Assembly (NCBI RefSeq): GCF_000472865.1
Contig: NZ_AXAP01000043.1
Location: 1 to 64,000 of the forward strand
Length of the DNA: 64,000 bases
Reading direction: 5' to 3'
From: Bradyrhizobium elkanii WSM2783
GTDB lineage: Bacteria; Pseudomonadota; Alphaproteobacteria; Rhizobiales; Xanthobacteraceae
Shown here: positions 43,460-52,042 of the stretch, one piece after another
Layout of the letters: the number at the start of each line of letters is the position of its first letter
Numbering within the stretch: position 1 is the stretch's first letter
The notes under the pieces: model-generated
The model's input: the letters and a program-made list of their open reading frames with translations, nothing else
Databases searched by the model: none
Told to the model about the DNA's origin: nothing
Program-made: the position numbers and the translations under genes

Positions 43460-43837
43460 ATGCGATTTCGATCGACATTCCTTGCCTGCACATTCATTTT
43501 AGCCACCTCCGCCGCACTGGCCGACAGCCGCGTCTTCATCATCGCCAACCATGATGACGGCTATGGTGTCGACGAATGCCTCGCGCGGGGCGACAAGTGC
43601 GGGGCGCACGCCGCCCGCTCCTATTGCCAGTCACGAGATTTTGCCCAGGCCACCGCCTATCGCCGCGTCGATCCTGACGAAATTACCGGCGCCGTTCCGA
43701 AGGCCGCGGGAAACTGCAGCGGCAGCGCCTGCGGCGAAATATCGCCATCACCTGCCAGCGCTGATCCGGCCAAGGGGCAGCCAAGGGCCGGTATTCTCAC
43801 GGGGTTTTGCCACATCGGGGCCCCGGAAACGACGTGA
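43460..43837 (+). pseudogene. Small exported protein with an apparent 3' frameshift
   Basis: The frame gives 125 residues with a signal peptide (MRFRSTFLACTFILATSAALA). A mature domain starts SRVFIIANHDDGYGVDECLA and contains five cysteines, presumably forming disulfides. After SGSACGE (about 43738) the frame reads SPSPASADPAKGQP, a low-complexity tail. If one base is added there, the sequence reads -IAITCQR and stops at 43762-43764. That ending fits what I remember of homologous Bradyrhizobium proteins, so a single-base loss, real or a sequencing error, is likely. Function unknown. Confidence 0.6.
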
Positions 43838-43921
43838 CGCTGCCCCGAGAAACGGCTATTGCAGGCGGCCTTGGCCGCGCCGTCGGCTCGCCCGCCGCGC
43901 GGCGTCATTCTGTGACTGGAC

Positions 43922-45097
43922 ATGCCCAATCGTCTGAACTCTTGCTTCTCCCGCTGGATTTTGATGTGCGCCCTTCTGGTCGGCACTGCCCTGCCGGCCA
44001 CTGATGCCTTGGCGCAGACGCCTGACGATGCTTACGCGCAGATGTCTCAGGACGCGCCGCCGGGCGCGCCGTCCAATCCGATCTGCATCCGGCTCGAGGG
44101 TCAGCTTGCGAGCATCGACCGCGGAGGCGGCAGCGGCGATTCGATCAGGGACGAGCAGATCCGCCGCTACCAGGAAGCCGCCTCGAGACAGCAGGCCGAG
44201 CTCGACCGTGTGATCGCGCAGGGGCGGCGCATGGGCTGCGATGGCTCCGGCTTCTTCTCGCTGTTCAACAACGGCCCGGCGCAATGCGGTCCGATCAACA
44301 CCCAGATCCAGCAGATGCGCAGCAATCTCGATCAAATCATGATGACCCTGGAGCGGATGCGCAGCGGCGGGCTCGGCGGCGGCGACCGCGAGAACCAGCG
44401 CCGCTCGGTGTTGACTGCGCTCGCGCAGAACAATTGCGGCCCGCAATATGCCAATGCCGTGCGGGGGCCTGGCAATTTCCTCGACAATCTCTTTGGCAAT
44501 CGTAACGATGATAACGTGACCATTGCGCCGCCGACCGGCGACCTCGCCCCGCAATCCGGCACCTACCGTACGGTCTGCGTGCGAAGCTGTGACGGCGCCT
44601 ATTTCCCGATCTCGTTTGCGACGGTGCAGGGACGCTTCGCCGACGACGAGAAGACCTGCAAGGCGCAGTGCCCGGCGGCGGAAGCAACCCTGTTCGCCTA
44701 TCGCAATCCCGGCGAGGACATCAACCAGGCGGTCTCGGTCAATGGCCAGCCCTATACGTCGCTGCCGAACGCGTTCAAGTTCCGCACCGAGTTCAACCCG
44801 TCCTGCTCCTGCAAGCCGGCGGGGCAGACCTGGGCGGAGGCGCTGAAATCGGTCGACGACAAGGCCGCTGTCGAGCAGCAGGGCGACATCATCGTCACCG
44901 AGGAGAGCGCGCGGAAGATGCAGCAACGCGCGCAACAGCAGTCCACCAAGCAGGCCCCGGCCGGGAAGAAGGGCGCGACATCAGCGAATGCCAGCCCGGC
45001 GCCCGACGCACCGGCAGCGCCGGTCGACCAGACCCCGCCGGGAGATCGGCCGATCCGCACCGTTGGCCCGACTTTCCTCCCGAAGAAACAACAATAA
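43922..45097 (+). CDS. DUF2865-domain exported protein
   Basis: A 391-residue protein with a signal peptide (residues 1-32, ending DALAQT). It is predicted to be periplasmic or surface located. The middle has a Gln/Arg-rich coiled-coil-like part (RRYQEAASRQQAELDRVIAQ) and then the DUF2865 core with YRTVCVRSCDGAYFPISF and FNPSCSCKPAGQTWAEAL, containing paired cysteines. The C-terminus is Ala/Pro-rich and ends IRTVGPTFLPKKQ, which is typical of the family. The function is not known to me. It is convergent with nadE; the stops are adjacent. Confidence 0.82.
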   Translation: MPNRLNSCFSRWILMCALLVGTALPATDALAQTPDDAYAQMSQDAPPGAPSNPICIRLEGQLASIDRGGGSGDSIRDEQIRRYQEAASRQQAELDRVIAQGRRMGCDGSGFFSLFNNGPAQCGPINTQIQQMRSNLDQIMMTLERMRSGGLGGGDRENQRRSVLTALAQNNCGPQYANAVRGPGNFLDNLFGNRNDDNVTIAPPTGDLAPQSGTYRTVCVRSCDGAYFPISFATVQGRFADDEKTCKAQCPAAEATLFAYRNPGEDINQAVSVNGQPYTSLPNAFKFRTEFNPSCSCKPAGQTWAEALKSVDDKAAVEQQGDIIVTEESARKMQQRAQQQSTKQAPAGKKGATSANASPAPDAPAAPVDQTPPGDRPIRTVGPTFLPKKQQ

Positions 45098-46849
45098 TCA
45101 GCCCTCGAACGCCTCCACCGAAGCGCGGGTACCGCGCGTCACCAGCTTCTCGTCCGGCTGCGGCAACGCCTCGCCGCGATCGCGGAAGCGGTTGGTGATG
45201 GGATAGCGGCGGTCGCGGCCGAAATTCTTTGGTGTGACCTTGACGCCGGGCGCGGCCTGCCGGCGCTTGTATTCGGCGATGGAAAGCAGCCGGTCGATAC
45301 GCGCGACCAGTTCGCGATCGAAGCCAGCGGCGACGATCGACGCGAGCGGCTCCTCGCGCTCGACCAGTCGTTCCAGGATCGCATCGAGCACATCATAGGG
45401 CGGCAGCGAGTCCTGATCGGTCTGGTTCTCGCGCAGTTCGGCCGTCGGCGGCCGCGTGATGATCGAGGGCGGGATCACCTCGCCCGACGGGCCGAGCGCG
45501 CCGTCCGGCTTCCAGGTGTTGCGCAGGGCGGAAAGCCGGAACACCTCGGTCTTGTAGATGTCCTTGATCGGGTTGAAGCCGCCGTTCATGTCGCCGTAGA
45601 GCGTGGCATAGCCGACCGACATCTCCGACTTGTTGCCGGTGGTCACCACCATCGCGCCGGTTTTGTTGGAGAGCGCCATCAACAAGGTGCCGCGGGTCCG
45701 CGCCTGCAAATTCTCCTCGGTGATGTCGCGCGGCAGGCCCTTGAACGGCTCGGCAAGGATCTTCTCGAACCCGTTCACGGCGTTCGCGATCGGCAGCACC
45801 TCGTAGCGGATGCCGAGCATCCTGGTCAGGCTTGCCGCATCATCCAGCGACACCTGCGCGGTATAGCGGAACGGCAGCATCACGCCGTGGACCTGCTCAG
45901 TACCGAGTGCGTCCACCGCAATCGCCGCGCAGAGCGCCGAATCGATGCCGCCGGAGACGCCGAGCAGCACCCCCGGAAAGCCGTTCTTGCGGACATAATC
46001 CCGCAAACCGAGCACGCAGGCCGCATAGTCCGCCTTGTCGCCCTCGAGCAGTGGCATGATCGGTCCGTTGCAGCGCCAGCCCGCCTCGCTCTTGGTCCAG
46101 CGCAGCGTCGTGATGCTCTCCTCGAAGGCCGGAAGCTGCGCCGCCACCGACAGATCAGCGTTGAGCGCGAACGAGGCGCCGTCGAACACCAGTTCGTCCT
46201 GCCCGCCCACCTCGTTCAGATAGATCAGCGGCAAGCCGCTCTCGGTGACGCGGGCGACCGCGATCGAAAGCCGGAGATCGTTCTTGTCGCGCGCATAGGG
46301 CGAGCCGTTCGGCACCACTAGGATTTCCGCGCCGGTCTCGGCGAGACATTCGACGACGTTCTCATAATCCTCGGACTCTTCGAGCCAGATGTCCTCGCAA
46401 ATGGGCACGCCGACCCGGACACCCTTCACGGTGACCGGCCCCGGCGCCGGTCCGCGTGCGAACAGCCGCTTCTCGTCGAACACGCCGTAGTTCGGCAAGT
46501 TGGCCTTGAAGCGCAGCGCTGCGATGCGGCCGCCGTCGAGCAGCGCGCAGGCGTTATAGAGCTTGCCGTCCTCGACCCAGGGCGTCCCGATCAGGACCGC
46601 CGGACCGCCATCAGCCGTCTCGCGCGCCAGTTCCTCGACTGCGGCACGGCAGGCGGCCTGGAACGCCGGCTTCAGGACCAGGTCTTCCGGCGGATAGCCG
46701 GCGATGAACAGCTCCGACAGCACCATGAGATCGGCGCCGGCGGCTTTCGCCGTCTGCCGCGCGGCGCTCGCCTTCGCGGCGTTGCCGGCGACGTCGCCGA
46801 CAGTCGGATTGAGTTGCGCCAGTGTAACAATGAACTCAGGTTCGCTCAT
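45098..46849 (-). CDS. nadE: Glutamine-dependent NAD+ synthetase
   Basis: A 583-residue two-domain enzyme. The N-terminal nitrilase-like glutaminase domain (about 1-270) includes the CEDIW active-site cysteine segment and an early glutamate in MVLSELFIAGYP. The C-terminal ATP-pyrophosphatase domain starts around GVSGGIDSALCAAI with the SGGxDS loop, and PTAELRENQTDQDSLPPYD closes the site. It amidates nicotinate adenine dinucleotide using glutamine. The ATG at 46849 (MSEPEF) is the likely start. The next gene upstream is dgkA after a short gap. Confidence 0.94.
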   Translation of the reverse strand: MSEPEFIVTLAQLNPTVGDVAGNAAKASAARQTAKAAGADLMVLSELFIAGYPPEDLVLKPAFQAACRAAVEELARETADGGPAVLIGTPWVEDGKLYNACALLDGGRIAALRFKANLPNYGVFDEKRLFARGPAPGPVTVKGVRVGVPICEDIWLEESEDYENVVECLAETGAEILVVPNGSPYARDKNDLRLSIAVARVTESGLPLIYLNEVGGQDELVFDGASFALNADLSVAAQLPAFEESITTLRWTKSEAGWRCNGPIMPLLEGDKADYAACVLGLRDYVRKNGFPGVLLGVSGGIDSALCAAIAVDALGTEQVHGVMLPFRYTAQVSLDDAASLTRMLGIRYEVLPIANAVNGFEKILAEPFKGLPRDITEENLQARTRGTLLMALSNKTGAMVVTTGNKSEMSVGYATLYGDMNGGFNPIKDIYKTEVFRLSALRNTWKPDGALGPSGEVIPPSIITRPPTAELRENQTDQDSLPPYDVLDAILERLVEREEPLASIVAAGFDRELVARIDRLLSIAEYKRRQAAPGVKVTPKNFGRDRRYPITNRFRDRGEALPQPDEKLVTRGTRASVEAFEG

Positions 46850-46894
46850 GGGATCAATGGTGCCTTGCACCCCTGTAAACTGCAATCGCCTGCG

Positions 46895-47248
46895 TTAGAT
46901 CATGCCCATGCGCTCGGCGAGGGCGAACAGCCAGAACAGCCCGGCCATCACCAGCGCAACGCCGACCGCGGCGGAGCCCATGTCCTTGACCCGACCGATC
47001 TGCGGATCATGGTCCGTGGTCAGGCGGTCGGCGAGCTTCTCGATCGCGGTGTTGAGCAGCTCGATCACGAGCACCAGCACCACCGATGCAACGAGCTCGA
47101 CGGAGCGCATCACGGTGGCGCCGATCAGCCACGCCGCCGGCACCGACAACAACAGCGCCACCACCTCCTCGCGAACCGCCTGCTCGGAACGGATCGCAAA
47201 GCCAAGGCCGTTCCACGAATTGATGGTGGCCCGCCAGAACCGCAGCAA
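46895..47248 (-). CDS. dgkA: Diacylglycerol kinase
   Basis: A 117-residue integral membrane kinase with three helices and the DgkA signature ELLNTAIEKLADR preceding DPQIGRVKDMGSAAV. It phosphorylates diacylglycerol released during membrane-derived oligosaccharide or lipid turnover, returning it to phosphatidate. The in-frame stop immediately upstream leaves TTG at 47248 as the only practical start. The gene begins three bases after the aroG stop, implying translational coupling. Confidence 0.92.
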   Translation of the reverse strand: MLRFWRATINSWNGLGFAIRSEQAVREEVVALLLSVPAAWLIGATVMRSVELVASVVLVLVIELLNTAIEKLADRLTTDHDPQIGRVKDMGSAAVGVALVMAGLFWLFALAERMGMI

Positions 47249-47251
47249 GTG

Positions 47252-48640
47252 TTAGAGCCCCGCTACTGCCGGCATCGGTTTGACCTTGCTCGCCCGCTCC
47301 TGTTTCAGGAGCTCTGCGATCAGGAAGGCCATATCGATCGACTGTTCGGCGTTGAGACGGGGATCGCAGACCGTGTGGTAGCGGTCGTTGAGATCCTCGT
47401 CCGTGATCGCGCGCGCGCCGCCGATGCATTCGGTGACGTCCTGCCCGGTCATCTCCAGGTGAACGCCGCCGGCGTAGGTGCCTTCGGCCTGGTGGACGGC
47501 GAAGAACGACTTCACTTCCGACAGCACTCGGTCGAACGGCCGGGTCTTGTAGCCTGATGTCGAGGTGATGGTGTTGCCGTGCATGGGATCGCAGGACCAC
47601 ACCACGGTCCGCCCTTCCCGCTTCACCGTCCGGATCAGCGCCGGCAGATGCTCGCCGACCTTGTCGGCGCCGAAGCGGGCGATCAACGTCAGCCGGCCGG
47701 GCTCGTTGTCAGGGTTCAGCACGTCGATCAGCTTCAACAACTCATCGGCCTTCAGGGACGGGCCGCATTTCAGGCCGATCGGATTCTTGATGCCGCGGAA
47801 ATATTCGACATGGCCGTTCTCGAGCTGGCGGGTGCGGTCGCCGATCCAGATCATGTGGCCCGAGGTCGCGTACCAGTCGCCGGTCGTGGAATCGACCCGC
47901 GTCAGCGCCTGCTCATAGCCGAGCAGCAGGGCCTCGTGGCTGGTATAGAAATCGGTCGATCGCAGTTCCGGATGGCTCTCGAGGTCTAGGCCGCAGGCAC
48001 GCATGAAGTTCAGCGCTTCCGAGATGCGGTCGGCGAGTTCCTTGTAGCGGCGTGACTGCGGCGAGTCCTTCAGGAAGCCGAGCATCCACTGGTGCACGCT
48101 CCCAAGATTGGCGAAGCCGCCGGTGGCGAACGCCCGCAGCAAATTGAGGGTCGCCGCCGACTGCCGATAGGCCATCAACTGGCGCTGCGGATCGGGCGTG
48201 CGCGCCTCCTTCGTGAAGGCAATGTCGTTGATGATGTCGCCGCGATAGCTCGGCAGTTCGACGTCGCCTGCCTTCTCGGTCGGCGAGGAGCGCGGCTTGG
48301 CGAATTGTCCGGCGATGCGGCCAACCTTCACCACTGGCAGCGCGCCGGCATAGGTCAGGACCACCGCCATCTGCAGCAGCACACGGAAGAAGTCGCGGAT
48401 GTTGTTGGCGCCGTGCTCGGCAAAACTCTCCGCGCAGTCGCCGCCCTGCAAGAGGAAAGCCTCACCGGCAGCGACACGCGCCAGCGCCTTCTTCAGGTTG
48501 CGGGCTTCGCCCGCGAACACCAGCGGCGGAAAGGTCGCAAGCTGCGCCTCCACGTCGGCCAGTACCTTGGCATCCGGATAGTCCGGCATCTGCAAGACCG
48601 TCTTGGCGCGCCAACTGTCGGGTGTCCAGCGCTCGGACAT
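47252..48640 (-). CDS. aroG: 3-deoxy-D-arabino-heptulosonate 7-phosphate synthase, class II
   Basis: A 462-residue class II (plant-like) DAHP synthase. Landmarks are LLQGGDCAESFAEH with the metal-binding Cys69, GRIAGQFAKPRSSPTE for substrate binding, and SCDPMHGNTI plus GGVHLEMTGQDVTECIGG near the C-terminus with further metal ligands. It condenses phosphoenolpyruvate and erythrose 4-phosphate at the start of the shikimate pathway. It is transcribed with dgkA and possibly nadE. A 171-bp gap separates it from the divergent hydrolase gene. Confidence 0.94.
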   Translation of the reverse strand: MSERWTPDSWRAKTVLQMPDYPDAKVLADVEAQLATFPPLVFAGEARNLKKALARVAAGEAFLLQGGDCAESFAEHGANNIRDFFRVLLQMAVVLTYAGALPVVKVGRIAGQFAKPRSSPTEKAGDVELPSYRGDIINDIAFTKEARTPDPQRQLMAYRQSAATLNLLRAFATGGFANLGSVHQWMLGFLKDSPQSRRYKELADRISEALNFMRACGLDLESHPELRSTDFYTSHEALLLGYEQALTRVDSTTGDWYATSGHMIWIGDRTRQLENGHVEYFRGIKNPIGLKCGPSLKADELLKLIDVLNPDNEPGRLTLIARFGADKVGEHLPALIRTVKREGRTVVWSCDPMHGNTITSTSGYKTRPFDRVLSEVKSFFAVHQAEGTYAGGVHLEMTGQDVTECIGGARAITDEDLNDRYHTVCDPRLNAEQSIDMAFLIAELLKQERASKVKPMPAVAGL

Positions 48641-48811
48641 GGGCGTTAACTCCTGAGCAAAAACCGCTACTTATCCGGGAAAGCGAAGCTATATATACAG
48701 GCTGTTGAAGGACCGCCAGCCGGAATTCCATCTGTCCGCTCAAGCTCTTGCAACAACAGTCGAATTCGCATTTGTTAGAGCAAAACGTCAACGCTTAAGG
48801 AAAATCCGTAA

Positions 48812-49717
48812 GTGGCTGAGGCTGCGCTCGACGACGTCTTCGCCGACGACATCATTGTACCCGCCATCGACGGCTACCCTCTCGGAGCGACGCTGTTCCT
48901 GCCCCGCGGCGCCAAGCGGCAAGCGGTCCTGATCAATTCGGCGACCGCCGTGCCGCGCAAGGTCTACAAGGGCTTTGCCGCCTATCTCGCCAAGCGCGGC
49001 TCCGTCGTCCTCACCTACGATTATCGCGGCACCGGCGATTCCGGGCCGAAGTCCGTGAGCGGAGACAAGCAGCCGAAATCGCTGGTCGGCTTCAAGGCTT
49101 CGATGTCGGACTGGGCCGCGCTCGACGTCACCGCCGCCGTGAGATGGATGCGCGAGCGCAACCGGGCGCTGCCGCTCGCTTATATCGGCCATTCCTTCGG
49201 CGGCCAGGCGCTGGGACTGATCCCGAACAACATCGAGGTGTCGCGCGCGCTCCTGGTCGCCTCGCAGGCCGCGACCTGGCGATTGATGGCCTCGCCCGAA
49301 CGCTATCGGGTCTTTGCCGCCATGAACTACGTCCTCCTGCCGTTGACCCGCATGCTCGGCTACACACCCGGCTGGGCCGGGCTCGGCATGGATTTGCCGA
49401 AGGGGGTGTTCGAGCAATGGACGAATTGGGTGAACAGCCCGCGCTATCTGTTCGATGATGCCGCGCTCACCGCGCTGCCTAATTTCGCCAAGTTCGAGGG
49501 CGCCCTGCGCGCACTCTGCATCAGCGACGATCCCTGGGCGACGCGGCCCGCGGTCGAATTGCTCTGCTCGGGATTTGGTGCCGCCAAACCGGAGATCATC
49601 TCGATCACGCCTGATGATGCCGGCGTTGCGAAGATCGGCCATTTCGGTTTCTTCCGTCCCGAGCACCGCGACACGCTCTGGCGCGGCGCCGCGGAATGGC
49701 TCGAGGCAAGCGAGTGA
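48812..49717 (+). CDS. Alpha/beta hydrolase
   Basis: A 301-residue hydrolase with the nucleophile elbow GHSFGG, an oxyanion region around NSATAVPRKVYKGF, and VVLTYDYRGTGDSGP before it. The catalytic histidine is likely in KIGHFGFF near the C-terminus. It resembles the 'predicted alpha/beta hydrolase' COG4757 group of unknown substrate. The start is GTG at 48812 after AAGGAAAATCCGTAA. It is divergent from aroG and followed by two strong hairpin repeats. Confidence 0.85.
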   Translation: MAEAALDDVFADDIIVPAIDGYPLGATLFLPRGAKRQAVLINSATAVPRKVYKGFAAYLAKRGSVVLTYDYRGTGDSGPKSVSGDKQPKSLVGFKASMSDWAALDVTAAVRWMRERNRALPLAYIGHSFGGQALGLIPNNIEVSRALLVASQAATWRLMASPERYRVFAAMNYVLLPLTRMLGYTPGWAGLGMDLPKGVFEQWTNWVNSPRYLFDDAALTALPNFAKFEGALRALCISDDPWATRPAVELLCSGFGAAKPEIISITPDDAGVAKIGHFGFFRPEHRDTLWRGAAEWLEASE

Positions 49718-49726
49718 GGTCAGGCC

Positions 49727-49810
49727 GTAGGATGGGTAGAGCGCAGCGAAACCCATCGCGATGGAGCAAGCGGGACAATGATGGGTTTCGCTGCGCTCTA
49801 CCCATCCTAC
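49727..49810. repeat. Perfect 31-nt inverted repeat
   Basis: The arms at 49727-49757 and 49780-49810 are fully complementary over 31 nt (beginning GTAGGATGGGTAGAGCGCAG), with a 22-nt loop. The same 'gtagggtgggtagagcgaagcgaaaccc' style element is, as I recall, frequent in Bradyrhizobium genomes. It begins 9 bp after the hydrolase stop codon and may act as a terminator or mRNA-stabilising stem. Confidence 0.9.
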
Positions 49811-49839
49811 TGATTCAAATGTCAAACAGTTCTTCGCTG

Positions 49840-49940
49840 TCATTGCCCGCGAAAGCGGACGATCCAGTATTCCAGAGACAGCCGTACTTGAGCCGAGAGG
49901 CCGCCGAATACTGGATGCCCGCCTTCGCGGGCAGGACGGT
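49840..49940. repeat. REP palindrome (TCATTGCCCGCGAAAGCGG type)
   Basis: CATTGCCCGCGAAAGCGG...ATCCAGTATTCC and GAATACTGGATG...CCGCCTTCGCGGGCAGGAC form a long imperfect inverted repeat. The remaining part of 49941-50094 holds a GC-rich stretch with no gene that I can support. Confidence 0.85.
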
Positions 49941-50094
49941 GGAGTGAGGGGATATAAGTTCGCGTTCTCGCGACGCTTTGCGCCCGAACTTTGCCTCACT
50001 TTCCAGCCTCCGCGATAGCAGGGGGCGCAGGGAAGGCCGGGTGCCGGTTGCACCCATGGGTCCTGCGCAACAAAAAGCATGGGGGTACGATCCA

Positions 50095-50108
50095 ATGACA
50101 TAGATCAA
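50095..50108. promoter_or_regulatory. FixK/FNR-type palindrome, one mismatch
   Basis: ATGACATAGATCAA differs from the consensus TTGA-N6-TCAA in one base. Its centre lies about 69 nt upstream of the ATG of the Arg/Glu-repeat protein (50170), close to the 70-nt spacing of the perfect site before the cax start. Confidence 0.55.
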
Positions 50109-50169
50109 GCCGAGGGCGGGCAGAACGAATATACTTGCGACCTTGGGGCAACCAAGCAAGGAGGCAGTC

Positions 50170-50430
50170 ATGATTTCTCGACGGAAGCTTCTTTCTTCTT
50201 TGGGCTTGGCCACCGCAATGGCAGCGTTCCCGACCGTGCTGATGGTCCCTGATGCGGAGGCGCAGACGGCTGGCATGGAAAGGCGGCAAGATCGACGCGA
50301 GGGGCGGCGCGAACGCCGCGAGGGGCGCCGTGAAGCGCGCGAAGTGCGGCGTGAGGGTCGCCGTGAAGCGCGCCAAATACGGCGCGGAGCTACGCCGGCG
50401 CCAGGCGTTACGACGGGGACAGCTAAGTAG
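50170..50430 (+). CDS. Arg/Glu-repeat mini-protein with twin-arginine-like leader
   Basis: An 86-residue protein with a strong ribosome-binding site (AAGGAGGCAGTC before ATG). Residues 1-32 are a Tat-like leader (ISRRKLLSSLGLATAMAAF, ending AEAQT). The mature part (about 33-72) consists of 11-residue units of the form RREGRREAREV, nearly all Arg and Glu, so it is probably a charged helix. It ends in a short Pro/Thr/Gly tail. I recognise no family. A FixK-like site lies about 69 nt upstream. Such an export-directed Arg-rich helix is unusual. Confidence 0.65.
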   Translation: MISRRKLLSSLGLATAMAAFPTVLMVPDAEAQTAGMERRQDRREGRRERREGRREAREVRREGRREARQIRRGATPAPGVTTGTAK

Positions 50431-50574
50431 CTTGGCTACAGCGTCTAGGGTTCGATAGGTCATCATCTGCGCTCATCGTCCCGGTGCAGCGCCCGCTGTA
50501 GCTCGCGTGCATGGAGGGAAGAAATGATCGAGATGTGGCACGCTGCATCCTTTTACTCAGCAGGTCCTTAGCGC

Positions 50575-50588
50575 TTGAGCTAAATCAA
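50575..50588. promoter_or_regulatory. FixK/FNR-type palindrome, perfect
   Basis: TTGAGCTAAATCAA matches TTGA-N6-TCAA exactly. Its centre lies about 70 nt upstream of the cax ATG at 50652. With a class II activator site at about -41 relative to transcription start, this leaves a plausible short leader. Confidence 0.65.
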
Positions 50589-50651
50589 TAAAACGAGTGG
50601 GCTTTCACGCTCAGAAAAGTATCGTTGATCAGCTTGCGGCGGAGCAAGGCA

Positions 50652-51756
50652 ATGAACCTTCTGCTCAAGGAAATCCGGCACACTCCCCTGCTGTGGATGC
50701 TGGTTTTCGTGCCTCTCGTGTTGGTAGCCGAAAGAACGGCGCCGACGGCTCACACAGTCCTGTTTGTACTCGCTGTCCTGGCTATCGTACCGCTTGCCGC
50801 TCTGCTTAGTCACGCAACCGAGAGCGTTGCTGAAAAGACGGGTGATGCGATAGGTGGCCTGCTCAACGCGACGTTAGGAAATCTAACCGAGCTGATCATC
50901 GCGATAGCCGCGCTACGCGCTGGAGAGTACATGCTGGTGAAAGCATCGATCGCTGGCGCCATCGTCACCAATTCGCTGTTCATGCTGGGAGCCTCATTTC
51001 TGCTCGGCGGGCTCCGGTATCACGTTCAGGACTACAATCGCGCCGGAGGAAGGCTGTATTCGGCATTGCTGTTGATGGCTACGATCGCTCTGCTCGCACC
51101 TGCAGCGGTCGCCGACCTCGATCTGGCACGAGGCGCAGTGATGGCACAGAAGCTCAGTGCAGGCCTTGCCGTATTGCTCATACTTGCCTACGCGCTGGGC
51201 CTGCTGTTCTCGCTCAAGACGCACAAGGAACTCTTCGCGAGCGAGGATCACGGCGAGGCGGGCGGAGCTGGTTGGCCGATTGGACCTAGCGATCGGCACA
51301 CTCGTTGTTGTCACGGTGCTGGTCGCCCTGGTGAGCGAGATATTCGTCAGTTCGGTGCAGAAGGCAGGAGAGACCTTGGGGATAAGCCCTGCCTTCGTCG
51401 GTTTCATCATCGTCGCGCTTGTCGGCGCTGCGGCGGAAATGACGGTTGCGTTTTCTGCGGCCCGCAAGAACCGCCTCGATATGAGCGTCAGCATTGCGCT
51501 CGGAAGCGCCTCGCAGATTGCCCTGTTTGTTGCGCCGGTACTGGTGCTTCTCAGCTACGTTATCGGTCCGAAACCAATGGACCTGCAGTTCTGGCCGGGC
51601 GCCGTCACCATGGTGATGATCGCCACCGTTACATCCTGCTTCATCACCAACAGCGGACGGTCAGCATGGTTTATTGGTGCCTTGCTGCTATTCATCTACG
51701 CGATCTTCGCCATGACGCTCTATATGGTGCCACCCGGATCGCACGAACCGATCTGA
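50652..51756 (+). pseudogene. cax: Ca2+/H+ antiporter (cax/ChaA type) with a +1 frameshift
   Basis: Frame 1 from the ATG at 50652 (GGAG upstream) encodes the first half of a cation exchanger: LLKEIRHTPLLWMLVFVPL, then GGLLNATLGNLTELIIAIAAL, the CaCA alpha-1 repeat. Around 51282-51286 the reading shifts by one base. The downstream frame continues with LAIGTLVVVTVLVALVSEIF and IIVALVGAAAEMTVAFSAA, the alpha-2 repeat, and stops at 51756. Removing one C from GGACCTAGCG would rejoin GWPIG to LAIGTL exactly as expected in homologues. Either the gene is inactivated, or this is a sequencing error. The frame-1 product would run on to 51818. Confidence 0.85.
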
Positions 51757-51793
51757 GTGACACGAACCCGCTCAACGGCCGCTGGTACCGCGC

Positions 51794-51970
51794 TCAATCC
51801 TGCTTGCGCCGGTTCTGATCGAGGCGAAGCCTCTGCGCCCTCATGCGCTTGATCTCCTCATCGAGCTCCTCCATTTTTTCGCCGAACCGCTCGTTCTTCG
51901 ATTTCGGCGACTCGCTGCCGCGCAGCTTTTCAAGCGCTTTCTCAACTGAGAGCTTGGGAGTGTCGGCCAT
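51794..51970 (-). CDS. 58-residue charged helical protein, unrecognised
   Basis: A short frame of 58 residues (MADTPKLSVEKALEKLRG at the start, ending LDQNRRKQD) on the minus strand, rich in Lys, Glu and Arg with heptad-like leucines (EKMEELDEEIKRMRAQRLRL), so probably a coiled coil. GAGG is positioned about nine bases before the ATG. It is 72 bp downstream of the glycine-rich gene on the same strand and may be cotranscribed, hence under the same FixK boxes. No family recognised. Confidence 0.6.
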   Translation of the reverse strand: MADTPKLSVEKALEKLRGSESPKSKNERFGEKMEELDEEIKRMRAQRLRLDQNRRKQD

Positions 51971-52042
51971 GTTAGATCAACCTCAACTGAGAGCAGGCGG
52001 CAGCCGCGTTACCGAACTGCCGTCCGCAATGGATGGTGTTCG

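Noticed and set aside
50528..50545. Sigma-54-like TGGCACG upstream of cax
   Set aside because: The -12 TTGC element is missing at the required spacing.
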